Assembly (NCBI GenBank): GCA_050257855.1
Contig: JBLMXQ010000027.1
Span: 1 to 38,291 of the forward strand
Reading direction: 5' to 3'
DNA from: JBLMXQ01 sp050257855
GTDB taxonomy: Bacteria; Acidobacteriota; Vicinamibacteria; Vicinamibacterales; CAVVIG01
DNA: 38,291 nucleotides
Shown here: one piece after another, positions 15,643 to 23,672 of the stretch
Layout: each line of letters starts with the position of its first letter
How positions within the stretch are numbered: position 1 is the first letter of the stretch
Notes under the pieces: model-generated
The model's database searches: none
What the model saw: only the letters and a program-made list of their open reading frames with translations
What the model was told of the DNA's origin: nothing
Position numbers and translations under genes: made by a program

Positions 15643-17784
15643 ATGCCCTCGTACTCGAGATTTTTTGCTCGCGTCTTCGTCTTCTCCCTGCTCGTCGCCC
15701 TCGCCGTGCCCGCGCGGGCGCAGGAGAAGCCGGCGCAGCCCAAGGACACCCCCCCGCAGCCGACGGTTCCGCAAATCCACGAACAGGTGGAGGTCGTCGC
15801 CACGCGCACGCCCGAGGCGCCCGAGAAGGTGCCGGTGTCCATCGAGGTCATCGACGGCGACGAGCTGCGCGCCCGCGGCGTCACGGATCTGCGGGGCGCG
15901 CTCGCGCTCGCGACCGGCGTCGACATCGCGCCGGGCGGCGACGGCGGCCCGGCGAGCGCGGTTCCGGCGCTCTGGGGCCTGAAGGAATTCGACGCCTTCC
16001 TCCTCGTCGTCGACGATGTGCCTTGGGGCGGCGCGTTCAACCCGGCGCTCAGCACGCTCGATCTGCACGACGTGGAGCGCATCGAGATCCTGCGCGGCCC
16101 CGCGCCGGTCACCTACGGCGCGACGTCGTTCGTCGGCGTGATTCACGTCGTCCACAAGACGCCCGCGACGGCCACGCAGAGCTTCACCGGACGCATCGGC
16201 AGCTACGAGAGCGGCGGCGGGTCGGCCACGTTCGCGATCCCGCACGGCGCGTGGCAGTCGCGTCTGACCGTGGACGGCGAGCGCCAGGGCTTCCAGGACG
16301 AGCGGACCTCGTACCGGCGCGGCCATGCCCTCTGGCGCAGCTCGCGGACGCTGTCGAACGGGCGCCTGTGGTTCACCGGCGACGCGACGCTGCTCGGCCA
16401 GAACCCGGCGAGCCCGCACCCGCGCGTCGGGACCGTGCTGACGTCCGAGGTTCCGCTCGACGCGAACCACAATCCCGCCGGCGCATTCTTCGACGACAAC
16501 CGCGCCATGGCCGCGTTCGGCTGGGAACACGGCAGCGGATCGCACACCTGGGCGACGATGGCGTCGGTTTCAAGGGCATCGCAGGACATCCTGCGCGGCT
16601 TCCTCGACACGGTGAGCAACGATGGCCTGAACGCGCGCGGGCTGCGAGAGAAGATCGACCTGACCGACGTATACGCCGACACGCACGGCACGTGGGCGAT
16701 CCGCCCCGACCTGCAGCTGGTGTTCGGCGGCGACTACCTGCACGGCAACGGCGCCGCGTCGGGCGCGGACTTCGACTACCACGTGCCGCTCGACGGATCC
16801 GTGGCCGTGTCGGTCACGCCACCCGCCGTGCTGGATGTGAAGATCACCGATCGGCGCGACTTCGTGGGCGGGTACGTATCGGCGGAGTGGACGCCGATGC
16901 CGCGGCTGCGAATCGACGGGGGCGTGAGGCTCAACGTCACGAACGAGGAGCGCGAAGGCGACGAAGGGGGCGGCCCCGCACCGGCTGCCGACGCAGGCGC
17001 GCAGACGCACGTCCGGCCGAGCGGCAGCCTCGGCGCGAGCTGGTCCGCCTGGAGCGACGGGACCGATTACGTGCGCGTCTACACGAACTACCGCGACACC
17101 TTCAAGCCGGCGGCGGTCGACTTCGGGATCGGCGAGAGCGACGGCGGGGGCGAGGGGATTCTGAAGCCGGAGACGTCGCGGAGCTACGAGGGCGGGGTGA
17201 AGCTGCGCGGCTGGCAGGGGCGCGGGACGCTGGAGGCGACGGCGTTCCTGATGAACTTCGACAACCTGGTCATCGCGCGGACGGTGAACGGCCTCCCGGC
17301 GCTGACGAACGCCGGCACCCAGCGGTTCACCGGATTCGAGACCGGCGCGTCGTGGTACGTCCCGCAGCTCTGGATGACCGTCCGCGGCACCTACAGCTTC
17401 CACGACGCCACGTTCCGCGACTACGTGGCGGAGTTCGACGGGGTGCCGGTGCAGCTCGCGGGGCGGCGGCTCGAGATGTCGCCGCACAACCTCGCCTCGT
17501 TCGGCGTCGTGTACGCGCCGCCGCGCGGCTTCATCGCGTCGGGCGACGTGCAGGCGACCGGCTCGGAGTACCTGGACAAGCGCAACCGGTCGCTGCAGGA
17601 CGGCTACGCGACCATCGGGCTCGGAGCGGGCTACCGGCAGGGGGCGTGGGAGATTCGGGTGGACGGACGGAACCTGACCGACCGCCGCCCGGCGGTGGCC
17701 GAGAGCGAGCTCGGCGACGCGCAGTACTACCGGCTGCCCGGCCGCCGCGTCGACGTGAGCTTCACGGTCAGGTTCGGCGGGTGA
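15643..17784 (+). CDS. TonB-dependent outer-membrane receptor
   Basis: A 713-aa protein with a signal peptide (FVFSLLVALAVPARAQ, cleavage near 27). The plug domain (about 45-165) includes VEVVATRTPEAPEKVPVSIEVIDGDEL and DVERIEILRGPAPVTYGATSFVGVIHVV. A long beta-barrel follows, ending RVDVSFTVRFGG. It imports a substrate across the outer membrane using TonB-ExbBD energy. FKPAAVDFGIGES...ILKPETSRSYEGGVK is a typical conserved barrel segment. No N-terminal carboxypeptidase-like regulatory domain is present, in contrast to many acidobacterial receptors. It starts 71 bases after the M56 gene on the same strand, so it may be co-regulated. Substrate not predictable. Confidence 0.94.
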   Translation: MPSYSRFFARVFVFSLLVALAVPARAQEKPAQPKDTPPQPTVPQIHEQVEVVATRTPEAPEKVPVSIEVIDGDELRARGVTDLRGALALATGVDIAPGGDGGPASAVPALWGLKEFDAFLLVVDDVPWGGAFNPALSTLDLHDVERIEILRGPAPVTYGATSFVGVIHVVHKTPATATQSFTGRIGSYESGGGSATFAIPHGAWQSRLTVDGERQGFQDERTSYRRGHALWRSSRTLSNGRLWFTGDATLLGQNPASPHPRVGTVLTSEVPLDANHNPAGAFFDDNRAMAAFGWEHGSGSHTWATMASVSRASQDILRGFLDTVSNDGLNARGLREKIDLTDVYADTHGTWAIRPDLQLVFGGDYLHGNGAASGADFDYHVPLDGSVAVSVTPPAVLDVKITDRRDFVGGYVSAEWTPMPRLRIDGGVRLNVTNEEREGDEGGGPAPAADAGAQTHVRPSGSLGASWSAWSDGTDYVRVYTNYRDTFKPAAVDFGIGESDGGGEGILKPETSRSYEGGVKLRGWQGRGTLEATAFLMNFDNLVIARTVNGLPALTNAGTQRFTGFETGASWYVPQLWMTVRGTYSFHDATFRDYVAEFDGVPVQLAGRRLEMSPHNLASFGVVYAPPRGFIASGDVQATGSEYLDKRNRSLQDGYATIGLGAGYRQGAWEIRVDGRNLTDRRPAVAESELGDAQYYRLPGRRVDVSFTVRFGG

Positions 17785-17786
17785 GA

Positions 17787-17807
17787 CGCGCCCCAAGCAG
17801 GGGCGCG
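17787..17807 (+). terminator. Hairpin after the TonB receptor gene
   Basis: A perfect 8-bp stem CGCGCCCC/GGGGCGCG with loop AAGCA begins 3 bases after the receptor stop codon. The following bases (GCCCTTG) contain no long T run, so it is a terminator-like or mRNA 3'-end hairpin rather than a textbook intrinsic terminator. Confidence 0.5.
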
Positions 17808-17813
17808 GCCCTT

Positions 17814-17976
17814 GTAGGGGACGGCCTTCAGGTTTTGTAGGGGACGGCCTTCAGGCCTTGCTTCGTAGGGGACGGCCTTCAGGCCGTTCCGAACGCCTTG
17901 TAGGGGACGGCCTTCAGGCCTTGCTTTCGTAGGGGACGGCCTTCAGGCTTTGCTTTCGTAGGGGACGGCCTTCAGG
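17814..17976 (+). repeat. Six-copy array of a 19-base word (GTAGGGGACGGCCTTCAGG)
   Basis: Identical copies start at 17814, 17837, 17865, 17900, 17929 and 17958, separated by 4 to 16 bases of TTGCTTTC-like filler. Some copies continue into GGCCGT, giving the partial palindrome ACGGCCT..AGGCCGT. The same word occurs in inverted orientation at 19905-20034. The array lies between the TonB receptor and the convergent small SH3-like gene; no ORF is supported within it. Confidence 0.92.
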
Positions 17977-17991
17977 CCGTCCCGTCAGCCG

Positions 17992-18207
17992 TCAGGAGGC
18001 AGCCGCCTTTTTGCGCGGCGCGCGCTTCTTGGGAGTCTTGACCGGCGCGGGCTCGTTGGTCGCCTGCAACACGACGAGGCGCGTCGCAAACGTACGCCGG
18101 CCGTGCTCGTCGAAATCGATGACGGTGTGGTACTCGTTGACTTCGACGAGCGTGCCGGGCCCGTAGGTGGGCTGCACGACCCGATCGCCTTTGGCCCACG
18201 CTTTCAT
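17992..18207 (-). CDS. Small SH3/Tudor-like protein with basic tail
   Basis: A 71-aa protein. Residues 1-50 (KGDRVVQPTYGPGTLVEVNEYHTVIDFDEHGRRTFATRLVVLQ) resemble the small beta-barrel found at the C-terminus of UvrD/PcrA helicases and in CarD/KOW-type domains, which contact RNA polymerase or nucleic acid. The tail (VKTPKKRAPRKKAAAS) is strongly basic, consistent with nucleic-acid binding. It starts 6 bases after the RRM gene on the same strand, so the two are almost certainly cotranscribed. No exact family is claimed. Confidence 0.78.
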   Translation of the reverse strand: MKAWAKGDRVVQPTYGPGTLVEVNEYHTVIDFDEHGRRTFATRLVVLQATNEPAPVKTPKKRAPRKKAAAS

Positions 18208-18213
18208 AGGGGT

Positions 18214-18540
18214 CTACCAGCGAGGCTCACGCCGGCCGCCGCCGCGTCCGCCGCCGCCGCCGAATCCGCCGCCGCCGCCGCCGGAGAATTCCGGCTTCGG
18301 CCGCGCTTCGTTCACCGTGAGACTGCGGCCGCCCATCTGGTACTGGTTGAACTCGGCGGCTGCTTTCTGGGCCTCTTCGTCGGTCGACATCTCGACGAAA
18401 GCAAAACCGCGCGCCCGGCCGGTGGCCGCGTCGCGCATCACGCGCACCGACTCGACGTTGCCTGCGCGGCTGAACAGCTCCTGCAACTCCGCCTCGCCGG
18501 TGGTGTACGGAAGATTGCCGACGTAAAGCCTTCGCCCCAT
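18214..18540 (-). CDS. RNA-recognition-motif (RRM) RNA-binding protein with Gly-rich tail
   Basis: A 108-aa protein with one RRM. RNP2 is LYVGNL (5-10) and RNP1 is RGFAFVEM (44-51), with the stacking aromatics Tyr6, Phe46 and Phe48 in place. The tail from 89 is Gly/Arg-rich (GGGGGGFGGGGGRGGG), like cyanobacterial Rbp and plant glycine-rich RNA-binding proteins. Such proteins are small RNA chaperones, sometimes cold- or stress-induced. GAGGAG precedes the ATG. It is the first gene of a two-gene unit with the SH3-like basic protein. Confidence 0.95.
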   Translation of the reverse strand: MGRRLYVGNLPYTTGEAELQELFSRAGNVESVRVMRDAATGRARGFAFVEMSTDEEAQKAAAEFNQYQMGGRSLTVNEARPKPEFSGGGGGGFGGGGGRGGGRREPRW

Positions 18541-18722
18541 ACTATCTCCTCACAGTGGGTGGTCCGGCGCGTCGGCTCGGCATTCACGTGGAGAACAGAG
18601 CGAGTCAGGACGGAGGCTCGATCGACTCGTGACGCGGGCGAAGCAGGCGGGACAGGCCACCAGGAACCCGTAGTCTATCGGACCGGCTCCCCCGAGCGCA
18701 AGTCCGCCCCTTCGGCCGGCCC
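18541..18722. other. Divergent intergenic region between the RRM and namZ-like genes
   Basis: About 180 bases with the ribosome site of the RRM gene at the left and the -10 box of the NamZ-like gene at the right. I see no further gene or repeat. Confidence 0.5.
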
Positions 18723-18728
18723 TATAAT
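18723..18728 (+). promoter_or_regulatory. -10 box (TATAAT) of the NamZ-like gene
   Basis: A perfect TATAAT lies 8 bases before ATG 18737, so transcription would begin at or beside the start codon. No ribosome site precedes the ATG. No clear -35 hexamer is visible. Confidence 0.5.
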
Positions 18729-18736
18729 CGACGCTC

Positions 18737-19909
18737 ATGCGCGTGCGGCTCGGCTCCGAACGGCTCCTCGACTCCGGCATCCTCGACGGCTGCCGCGTCG
18801 GCCTCGTCTGCAACCCGGCCTCGGTCGGCGGCGACTGGCGGCACGTGGCCGACCGGCTCGCGGCGCATCCGCGCGCCCGGCTGGCGGCGCTGTTCGGGCC
18901 GCAGCACGGGTTCCGGTCGGACGTCCAGGACAACATGATCGAGACACGGCACGCCCGGGACGAGATCCGGCGCGTGCCGGTGTACTCGCTGTACAGCGAG
19001 ACGCGGGAGCCGACCGCCGACATGCTCCGGGGGCTCGACCTGCTCGTCGTGGACCTGCAGGACGTGGGCTCGCGCATCTACACGTTCGTCTACACGATGG
19101 CGAACTGCCTGAAGGGCGCGAAGCGCCACGGCGTCAAGGTCATCGTGTGCGACCGGCCGAATCCGATCGGCGGCACCGCCGTGGAAGGGCCGATGCTCGT
19201 CGGGGGCTACGAGTCGTTCGTCGGCCAGTATCCGGTCCCGATGCGCCACGGCATGACCATCGGCGAGCTGGCGAACCTGTTCAACGAGCGCTTCGGGATC
19301 GGCGCCGCGCTCGAAGTCGTGCCGATGGACGGCTGGCGGCGCGAGATGTACTACGACGACACGGGCCTGCCCTGGATCATGCCGTCGCCGAACATGCCGA
19401 CGCTGGACTCGGCGATCGTGTATCCGGGGACGGTGCTGTTCGAAGGGACGAACGTCTCGGAGGGGCGCGGGACGACGCGGCCGTTCGAGCTGGTCGGCGC
19501 GCCGTGGGCGGTCGCGGAGCGGCTCGCCGACGCGATGAACCGGCTCGAGCTCCCGGGCGCCTACTTCCGCCCGGTGGTCTTCGATCCGACGTTCCAGAAG
19601 CACGCCGGCACGCCGTGCGGCGGGTGCCAGATTCACGTGCTCGATCGAGATGCGTTCCGCCCGGTCGAGACCGGCGTGGCCCTGATTGGCGCGTTCCGGG
19701 CGAGCGACCCCGCGCGTTTTCGCTGGCGCGATCCGCCGTACGAGTACGAGACGAAGAAGCTGCCGATCGACATCCTCGCGGGATCGGGCGCGCTGCGCGA
19801 AGCGATCGAAGCGGGCCAGCCGGCGCGCGACATCGCCGCGTCGTGGACCCAGGCTGTCGACGCGTTCGACAGGGTTCGTCGGGAATATCTGATCTACGGG
19901 ACGGCCTGA
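18737..19909 (+). CDS. DUF1343/NamZ-type exo-beta-N-acetylmuramidase
   Basis: A 390-aa protein matching the DUF1343 family throughout: GLVCNPASVGGDWRHVADRL, LFGPQHGFRSDVQDNM, PVYSLYSETREPT, LVVDLQDVGSRIYTFVYTM, VCDRPNPIGGTAVEGPML, LPWIMPSPNMPTLDSAIVYPGTVLFEGTNVSEGRGTTRPFE and a C-terminal helical part. Characterised members (NamZ, GH171) release N-acetylmuramic acid from non-reducing ends of peptidoglycan fragments. No signal peptide is visible, so it would act on recycled fragments or be exported otherwise. The stop codon TGA lies inside the first copy of the downstream 19-base repeat; the last residues (YGTA) are encoded where the repeat begins. Confidence 0.92.
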   Translation: MRVRLGSERLLDSGILDGCRVGLVCNPASVGGDWRHVADRLAAHPRARLAALFGPQHGFRSDVQDNMIETRHARDEIRRVPVYSLYSETREPTADMLRGLDLLVVDLQDVGSRIYTFVYTMANCLKGAKRHGVKVIVCDRPNPIGGTAVEGPMLVGGYESFVGQYPVPMRHGMTIGELANLFNERFGIGAALEVVPMDGWRREMYYDDTGLPWIMPSPNMPTLDSAIVYPGTVLFEGTNVSEGRGTTRPFELVGAPWAVAERLADAMNRLELPGAYFRPVVFDPTFQKHAGTPCGGCQIHVLDRDAFRPVETGVALIGAFRASDPARFRWRDPPYEYETKKLPIDILAGSGALREAIEAGQPARDIAASWTQAVDAFDRVRREYLIYGTA

Positions 19910-20034
19910 AGGCCGTCCCCTACCGTATCGGGCGGGCCTGAGGGCCGTCCCCTACCGTATCGGGACGGGCCTGAAGGCCGTCCCCTACCGTATCGGGCGG
20001 GCCTGAAGGCCGTCCCCTACCGGCCGTCCCCTAC
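19905..20034 (-). repeat. Second array of the 19-base word, inverted relative to the first
   Basis: CCTGAAGGCCGTCCCCTAC, the exact complement of the unit at 17814-17976, occurs at 19905, 19970 and 20002. A one-base variant (GAGGG) is at 19937, and a truncated copy ends at 20034. Copies are spaced about 32 bases by CGTATCGGGCGGG-like filler that differs from the filler in the first array. It overlaps the 3' end of the NamZ-like gene. Confidence 0.92.
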
Positions 20035-20077
20035 CGGGGTGTGTTGCGTGCGGCGTCGCGCGCGACGCGAGCCCGGT

Positions 20078-20941
20078 TCAGCCCCTGGTCTTCGCTATCC
20101 CCGGCGCGGCGGCTTCCTGTTCGGTGCGCGGCGCGAGATGGTACGCCACCAGGTGCGCGCGAAGCTTCTCGAACGCGTCGGCCGGCGTATCCGCGTAGTG
20201 AAACAGCTCGACGTCCTTCTCCGCAATCGCGCCCCACTCGGCCATCGGCTTGAAGTCGAGCACTTCGTTCCAGTACTCGGGCCCGTAGAGCAGGACCTCG
20301 ATCTTCTTCGAGAGCTTGTCGGTCTGGACGAGCGTGAGGATCTCGAACAGCTCGTCGCAGGTGCCGAAACCGCCCGGGAAGATCACGAGCGCCTTGGCGA
20401 GGTACGCGAACCAGAACTTGCGCATGAAGAAGTAGTGGAACTCGAAGTGCAGCCCGTCGGTGATGTACGGGTTGGCGCCCTGCTCGAACGGCAGCCGGAT
20501 ATTGAGGCCGACCGTCTTGCCGCCGGCCTCGCGCGCGCCGCGGTTGGCGGCCTCCATGATCCCGGGGCCGCCGCCGGACGTGACGACGAAGCGATGGTTC
20601 TCCGACTTGAGCGACAGGCTCCAGGCGGTGAGCAGGCGCGCCAGCTCGCGGGCGTCCTCGTAGTAGCGCGCCCACTCGACCGCCTTGCGGCTCTTCTGCA
20701 GCTCGCGCTGGTACTGCTCGTCGGCGTCGCTCTCCCCGCGGGCGCGCAGCGTGCGCAGCGCCCGCTCGGCCCGATCGCGGCTGTCCGCCCGCGCCGATCC
20801 GAAGAAGACGACCGTGTCCTGGATCTTCTGCTGCCGGAACCGCCGCAGGGGCTCGAGGTACTCGGAGAGGATGCGAATGGGCCGGGCTTCCGCGCTGTCG
20901 AGAAACTCCGGAAACAGGTACGCGAGCGGCTGCTGCGCCAT
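20078..20941 (-). CDS. LOG-family protein (TIGR00730/YgdH-like nucleotide hydrolase)
   Basis: A 287-aa Rossmann-like protein with the two family signatures: TSGGGPGIMEAANRGAREAGG, and FPGGFGTCDELFEILTLVQT containing PGGxGTxxE. Related proteins hydrolyse nucleoside 5'-monophosphates, including cytokinin riboside phosphates (LOG) and purine nucleotides (PpnN). The N-terminal 80 residues before VVFFGSARADSRDRAERALR, and the insert before the GGG motif, make it the longer bacterial subtype. It diverges from the SRPBCC gene across 52 bases. Physiological substrate uncertain. Confidence 0.92.
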   Translation of the reverse strand: MAQQPLAYLFPEFLDSAEARPIRILSEYLEPLRRFRQQKIQDTVVFFGSARADSRDRAERALRTLRARGESDADEQYQRELQKSRKAVEWARYYEDARELARLLTAWSLSLKSENHRFVVTSGGGPGIMEAANRGAREAGGKTVGLNIRLPFEQGANPYITDGLHFEFHYFFMRKFWFAYLAKALVIFPGGFGTCDELFEILTLVQTDKLSKKIEVLLYGPEYWNEVLDFKPMAEWGAIAEKDVELFHYADTPADAFEKLRAHLVAYHLAPRTEQEAAAPGIAKTRG

Positions 20942-20993
20942 ATGCCTGCCACTTTATCATCAGCGCGGATGCTATGATGCTGCGACACCCTCC

Positions 20994-21494
20994 ATGCTCG
21001 GATCCTCTTCGGGCCAGGACAAGCAGGCGGCCGCCGGCCTCGACGTCGCGATCGAGATCGCCGCGCCGGCCGGCCTCGTTCTGAGGGCCTTCTTCGATCC
21101 GCAGGCGCTCGGCGCGTGGTGGCAGACGACACACGCCGTCACCACCCCGCGTTCGCTCGGCGTGTACGCCGTCCAGTGGGCGCCGACCGAGTTCCGCGAC
21201 GACCTCCTCGGCCGCCTTGGCGGCGTGTTCCACGGCACGGTCGTCCAGTTCACTCCCGAACGGGGATTCTTCGTCGCCGACGCGTACTGGCTGCCGCCCG
21301 ACGGCGATCCTATCGGGCCGATGGCGCTCGAAGTGGCGTGCACGCCGGCGGGCCCGGATCGTCCGGGCGTGGTCCGCGTTCACGTGACGCAGCGCGGATG
21401 CGACGAGAGCGAGCGGTGGCGCCGGTACTACGAGGTCATCTCGTTCGGGTGGGAGCGCGCGCTCGTCTCGCTCAAGTCGCTCCTCGAGAAATGA
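20994..21494 (+). CDS. SRPBCC/AHSA1-like START-fold protein
   Basis: A 166-aa protein with the AHSA1 pattern: DVAIEIAAPAGLVLRAFFDPQALGAWW at the start, a beta-sheet core (FHGTVVQFTPERGFFVADAYW), and a C-terminal helix (RRYYEVISFGWERALVSLKSLLEK). The fold forms a hydrophobic ligand cavity. ATG 20994 is the first start that gives this pattern. It converges on pyruvate kinase with 43 bases between. Ligand unknown. Confidence 0.83.
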   Translation: MLGSSSGQDKQAAAGLDVAIEIAAPAGLVLRAFFDPQALGAWWQTTHAVTTPRSLGVYAVQWAPTEFRDDLLGRLGGVFHGTVVQFTPERGFFVADAYWLPPDGDPIGPMALEVACTPAGPDRPGVVRVHVTQRGCDESERWRRYYEVISFGWERALVSLKSLLEK

Positions 21495-21537
21495 CTGCGG
21501 AGCGGTCGCGGCGCCGGAGCGACGCGCGTCGAAGCGT

Positions 21538-22953
21538 CTACAGACGTTCGATCTTGAGGTAATTCGCGTCCTCGCGCGTCAGGTCGGAGCTGACGTTGAT
21601 CAGCACGACCGCCGAGCCGGCCGGCACGATGCCGCGGTCGAGGAGCTGGCGGCCGACGAGCTGCAGGGTCGCCGGAACGTTGCTGCCGATGTCCGCGCGG
21701 ATCGGCAGCACACCCCAGTGCAGCGCGAGCCGCCGCGCGATCTGGTCGTGGTCCGTCATCGCGATGATCGGCGCCCGCGGGCGCAGCGCCGACAGCCGGC
21801 GCGGCGTGCTGCCGCGGCGCGTGACGGCGACGATCGCCTGAGCGTCGCCGCAATCGGCGAGCGTCACGGCCGCCTCGCACAGCGCCTGGACGTGCCCACC
21901 GCCGGCTGCCTCCTTCACCGCGTGCATCGTTTCGGCCGACGGACTGGTCTCCGCGTCGCGAATGATCGCGTCGAGCGTCTGCACGGCCCTCGCCGGAAAC
22001 GCCCCGACGGCCGTCTCCTCCGACAGCATGATCGCATCCACGCCGTCGTCGACCGCGTTGGCGGCGTCGCTGACCTCTGCGCGCGTCGGGCGCGCCTCGG
22101 TCGTCATCGACTCCAGCACCTGTGTGGCGACGATGACCGGCACCCCCTTGTGACGCCCGGCAGCGGTGATCTCCTTCTGCGCGCGCGGCACGCGCTCGAG
22201 CGGCATCTCGAGACCCAGATCGCCGCGCGCGACCATCACGGCGTCGCAGGCGTCGAGGATGTCGTCGAGATGATCGAGCGCCGCCGGCCGCTCGAGCTTG
22301 GCCACGAGCGGCACGTCCGCGTCGCCCGCCGCGCCGATCAGCTGGCGCGCCTGCCGCAGGTCGGCCGCGGTCTGGACGAAGCTGACGGCGACCATGTCGA
22401 CGCCGAGCGCCAGCCCGAACTGGAGATCGTCGATGTCCTTGAGCGTGATCGCGGAGGCCGGCAGGGCGATGCCGGGCGCGTTGATGCCCTTGTGCTCGCC
22501 GAGATCGCCCCCCTCGACGACCGTGGTCGTGATTTCGGCGCCGTCGCTCGCCTCGACGCGCAGCTCGATGATGCCGTCGGCGAGCAGCAGGCGATCGCCG
22601 GGACGGACGCCGCGGGCAAGGCCGGCAAACGAAGTCGAAACGCGGCCCGGAGCGCCGACGAAGTCGCCGGTGGCGATGCGCAGGGTGTCGCCGGGCGCGA
22701 GGTGCAGCGTGCGGCCGTCCTTCAAACGGCCGGTGCGGATCTTCGGGCCACCGAGATCCTGCAGGATGGCCACCTGCCGCCCCGCGCGCGCGGCGGCCCC
22801 GCGCACGCGGTCGTACGTGGCGCGCTGGGACTCGTGGGTGCCGTGGGAGAAGTTCAGCCGGATGACGTCAGCGCCGGCGGCGATGATCGCGTCGAGCGCG
22901 GCATCGGTGTCGATCGCCGGGCCGGCCGTGGCGATGATCTTGGTGTGACGCAT
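21538..22953 (-). CDS. pyk: Pyruvate kinase
   Basis: A 471-aa glycolytic enzyme transferring phosphate from phosphoenolpyruvate to ADP. Family motifs are present in order: TKIIATAGPA, IRLNFSHGTHES (K+/PEP site), QDLGGPKIRTG, VDMVAVSFVQT, VAKLERPAALDHLDDI with the catalytic Lys, VMVARGDLGLEM (Mg2+ site), VIVATQVLESM, and LSEETAVGAFP, followed by the C-terminal regulatory domain (VAVTRRGSTPRRLSALRP). ATG 22953 begins the canonical N-terminus; the frame extends upstream but without homology. KLER replaces the usual KIEN/KIER at the active-site loop, a mild variation. It diverges from the O-methyltransferase with almost no gap. Confidence 0.96.
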   Translation of the reverse strand: MRHTKIIATAGPAIDTDAALDAIIAAGADVIRLNFSHGTHESQRATYDRVRGAAARAGRQVAILQDLGGPKIRTGRLKDGRTLHLAPGDTLRIATGDFVGAPGRVSTSFAGLARGVRPGDRLLLADGIIELRVEASDGAEITTTVVEGGDLGEHKGINAPGIALPASAITLKDIDDLQFGLALGVDMVAVSFVQTAADLRQARQLIGAAGDADVPLVAKLERPAALDHLDDILDACDAVMVARGDLGLEMPLERVPRAQKEITAAGRHKGVPVIVATQVLESMTTEARPTRAEVSDAANAVDDGVDAIMLSEETAVGAFPARAVQTLDAIIRDAETSPSAETMHAVKEAAGGGHVQALCEAAVTLADCGDAQAIVAVTRRGSTPRRLSALRPRAPIIAMTDHDQIARRLALHWGVLPIRADIGSNVPATLQLVGRQLLDRGIVPAGSAVVLINVSSDLTREDANYLKIERL

Positions 22954-22968
22954 AGAATGAAAGCCATT

Positions 22969-23619
22969 ATGGGCCAGATTGTTTCGCCAGCCATCGAACG
23001 CTACCTCTCCCACCTGAACCACGCAGCCGATGCCGTCCTCGAGGACATCGCCCGGGACGGCGCGGCGAAGCAGCTTCCGCTGATCGACGCGGAGGTCGGC
23101 GCGCTGCTGCGCGTGCTCGCCATCGCGATCGGCGCGCGGCGGATCCTCGAGATAGGAACCGCGATCGGCTACTCTGGCACGTGGCTGGCGGGCGCGCTCC
23201 CGCCCGGCGGCATGCTGTTGACGATGGAGATGGATCCCGAGCGGGCGCAGGTCGCACGTGACAACTTCGCGCGCGCCGGCGTGGCCGACCGGGCCAGCGT
23301 CATCGTCGGCGACGCCGGGCGGATGATCGCAAAGGTCGCCGGCCCGTTCGATCTGATCTTCCAGGACGGCCCCAAGCAACTCTACAACCCGCTGCTCGAT
23401 CGGCTGGTGGAGCTGCTGCGGCCCGGAGGCCTGCTCATCACCGACAACGTCCTGTGGAGCGGCGAGGTTGCGCCAGGGTTCACCGACACGCCGAAGCGCA
23501 ACCCGGAGGATACGCGCGCGGTCGCGGAGTACAACGAGCGGCTCAACACGCACCCGCTGCTGCTGACGGCGACGGTCCCGCTGCGCGACGGGGTCGCCGT
23601 GGCGGTCAAAAGCCTGTGA
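22969..23619 (+). CDS. SAM-dependent O-methyltransferase (class I, COMT/YrrM-like)
   Basis: A 216-aa methyltransferase. EIGTAIGYSGTWLAGAL is SAM motif I, and LLTMEMDPERAQVARDNFARAG follows as motif post-I. FDLIFQDGPKQLYNPLLDRLVELLRPGGLLITDNVLWSGEVA carries the metal- and substrate-binding part. These enzymes methylate catechol-like hydroxyls with Mg2+. The start is ATG 22969 or ATG 22957 (adding MKAI); the latter is only 4 bases from the divergent pyk start. The 122-aa AhpD-like gene follows after a short repeat. Confidence 0.92.
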   Translation: MGQIVSPAIERYLSHLNHAADAVLEDIARDGAAKQLPLIDAEVGALLRVLAIAIGARRILEIGTAIGYSGTWLAGALPPGGMLLTMEMDPERAQVARDNFARAGVADRASVIVGDAGRMIAKVAGPFDLIFQDGPKQLYNPLLDRLVELLRPGGLLITDNVLWSGEVAPGFTDTPKRNPEDTRAVAEYNERLNTHPLLLTATVPLRDGVAVAVKSL

Positions 23620-23620
23620 A

Positions 23621-23672
23621 TGTGGTGATGGGGTGAACTGGTGATGTGGTGATGGAGTGATGGGGTGATGGC
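23621..23672 (+). repeat. Short tandem repeat of GTGATGG/GTGATGTG words
   Basis: The 50 bases between the O-methyltransferase and AhpD-like genes consist of variants of TGGTGATGGAGTGATGGGG. The array ends immediately before ATG 23673. This low-complexity spacer is the same style of word repeat seen in other gene gaps here, but with a different word. Confidence 0.75.

Noticed and set aside
17814..17976. Possible CRISPR array
   Set aside because: Repeats are only 19 bases, gaps are 4-16 bases of low-complexity filler rather than uniform unique spacers, and no cas genes are present.
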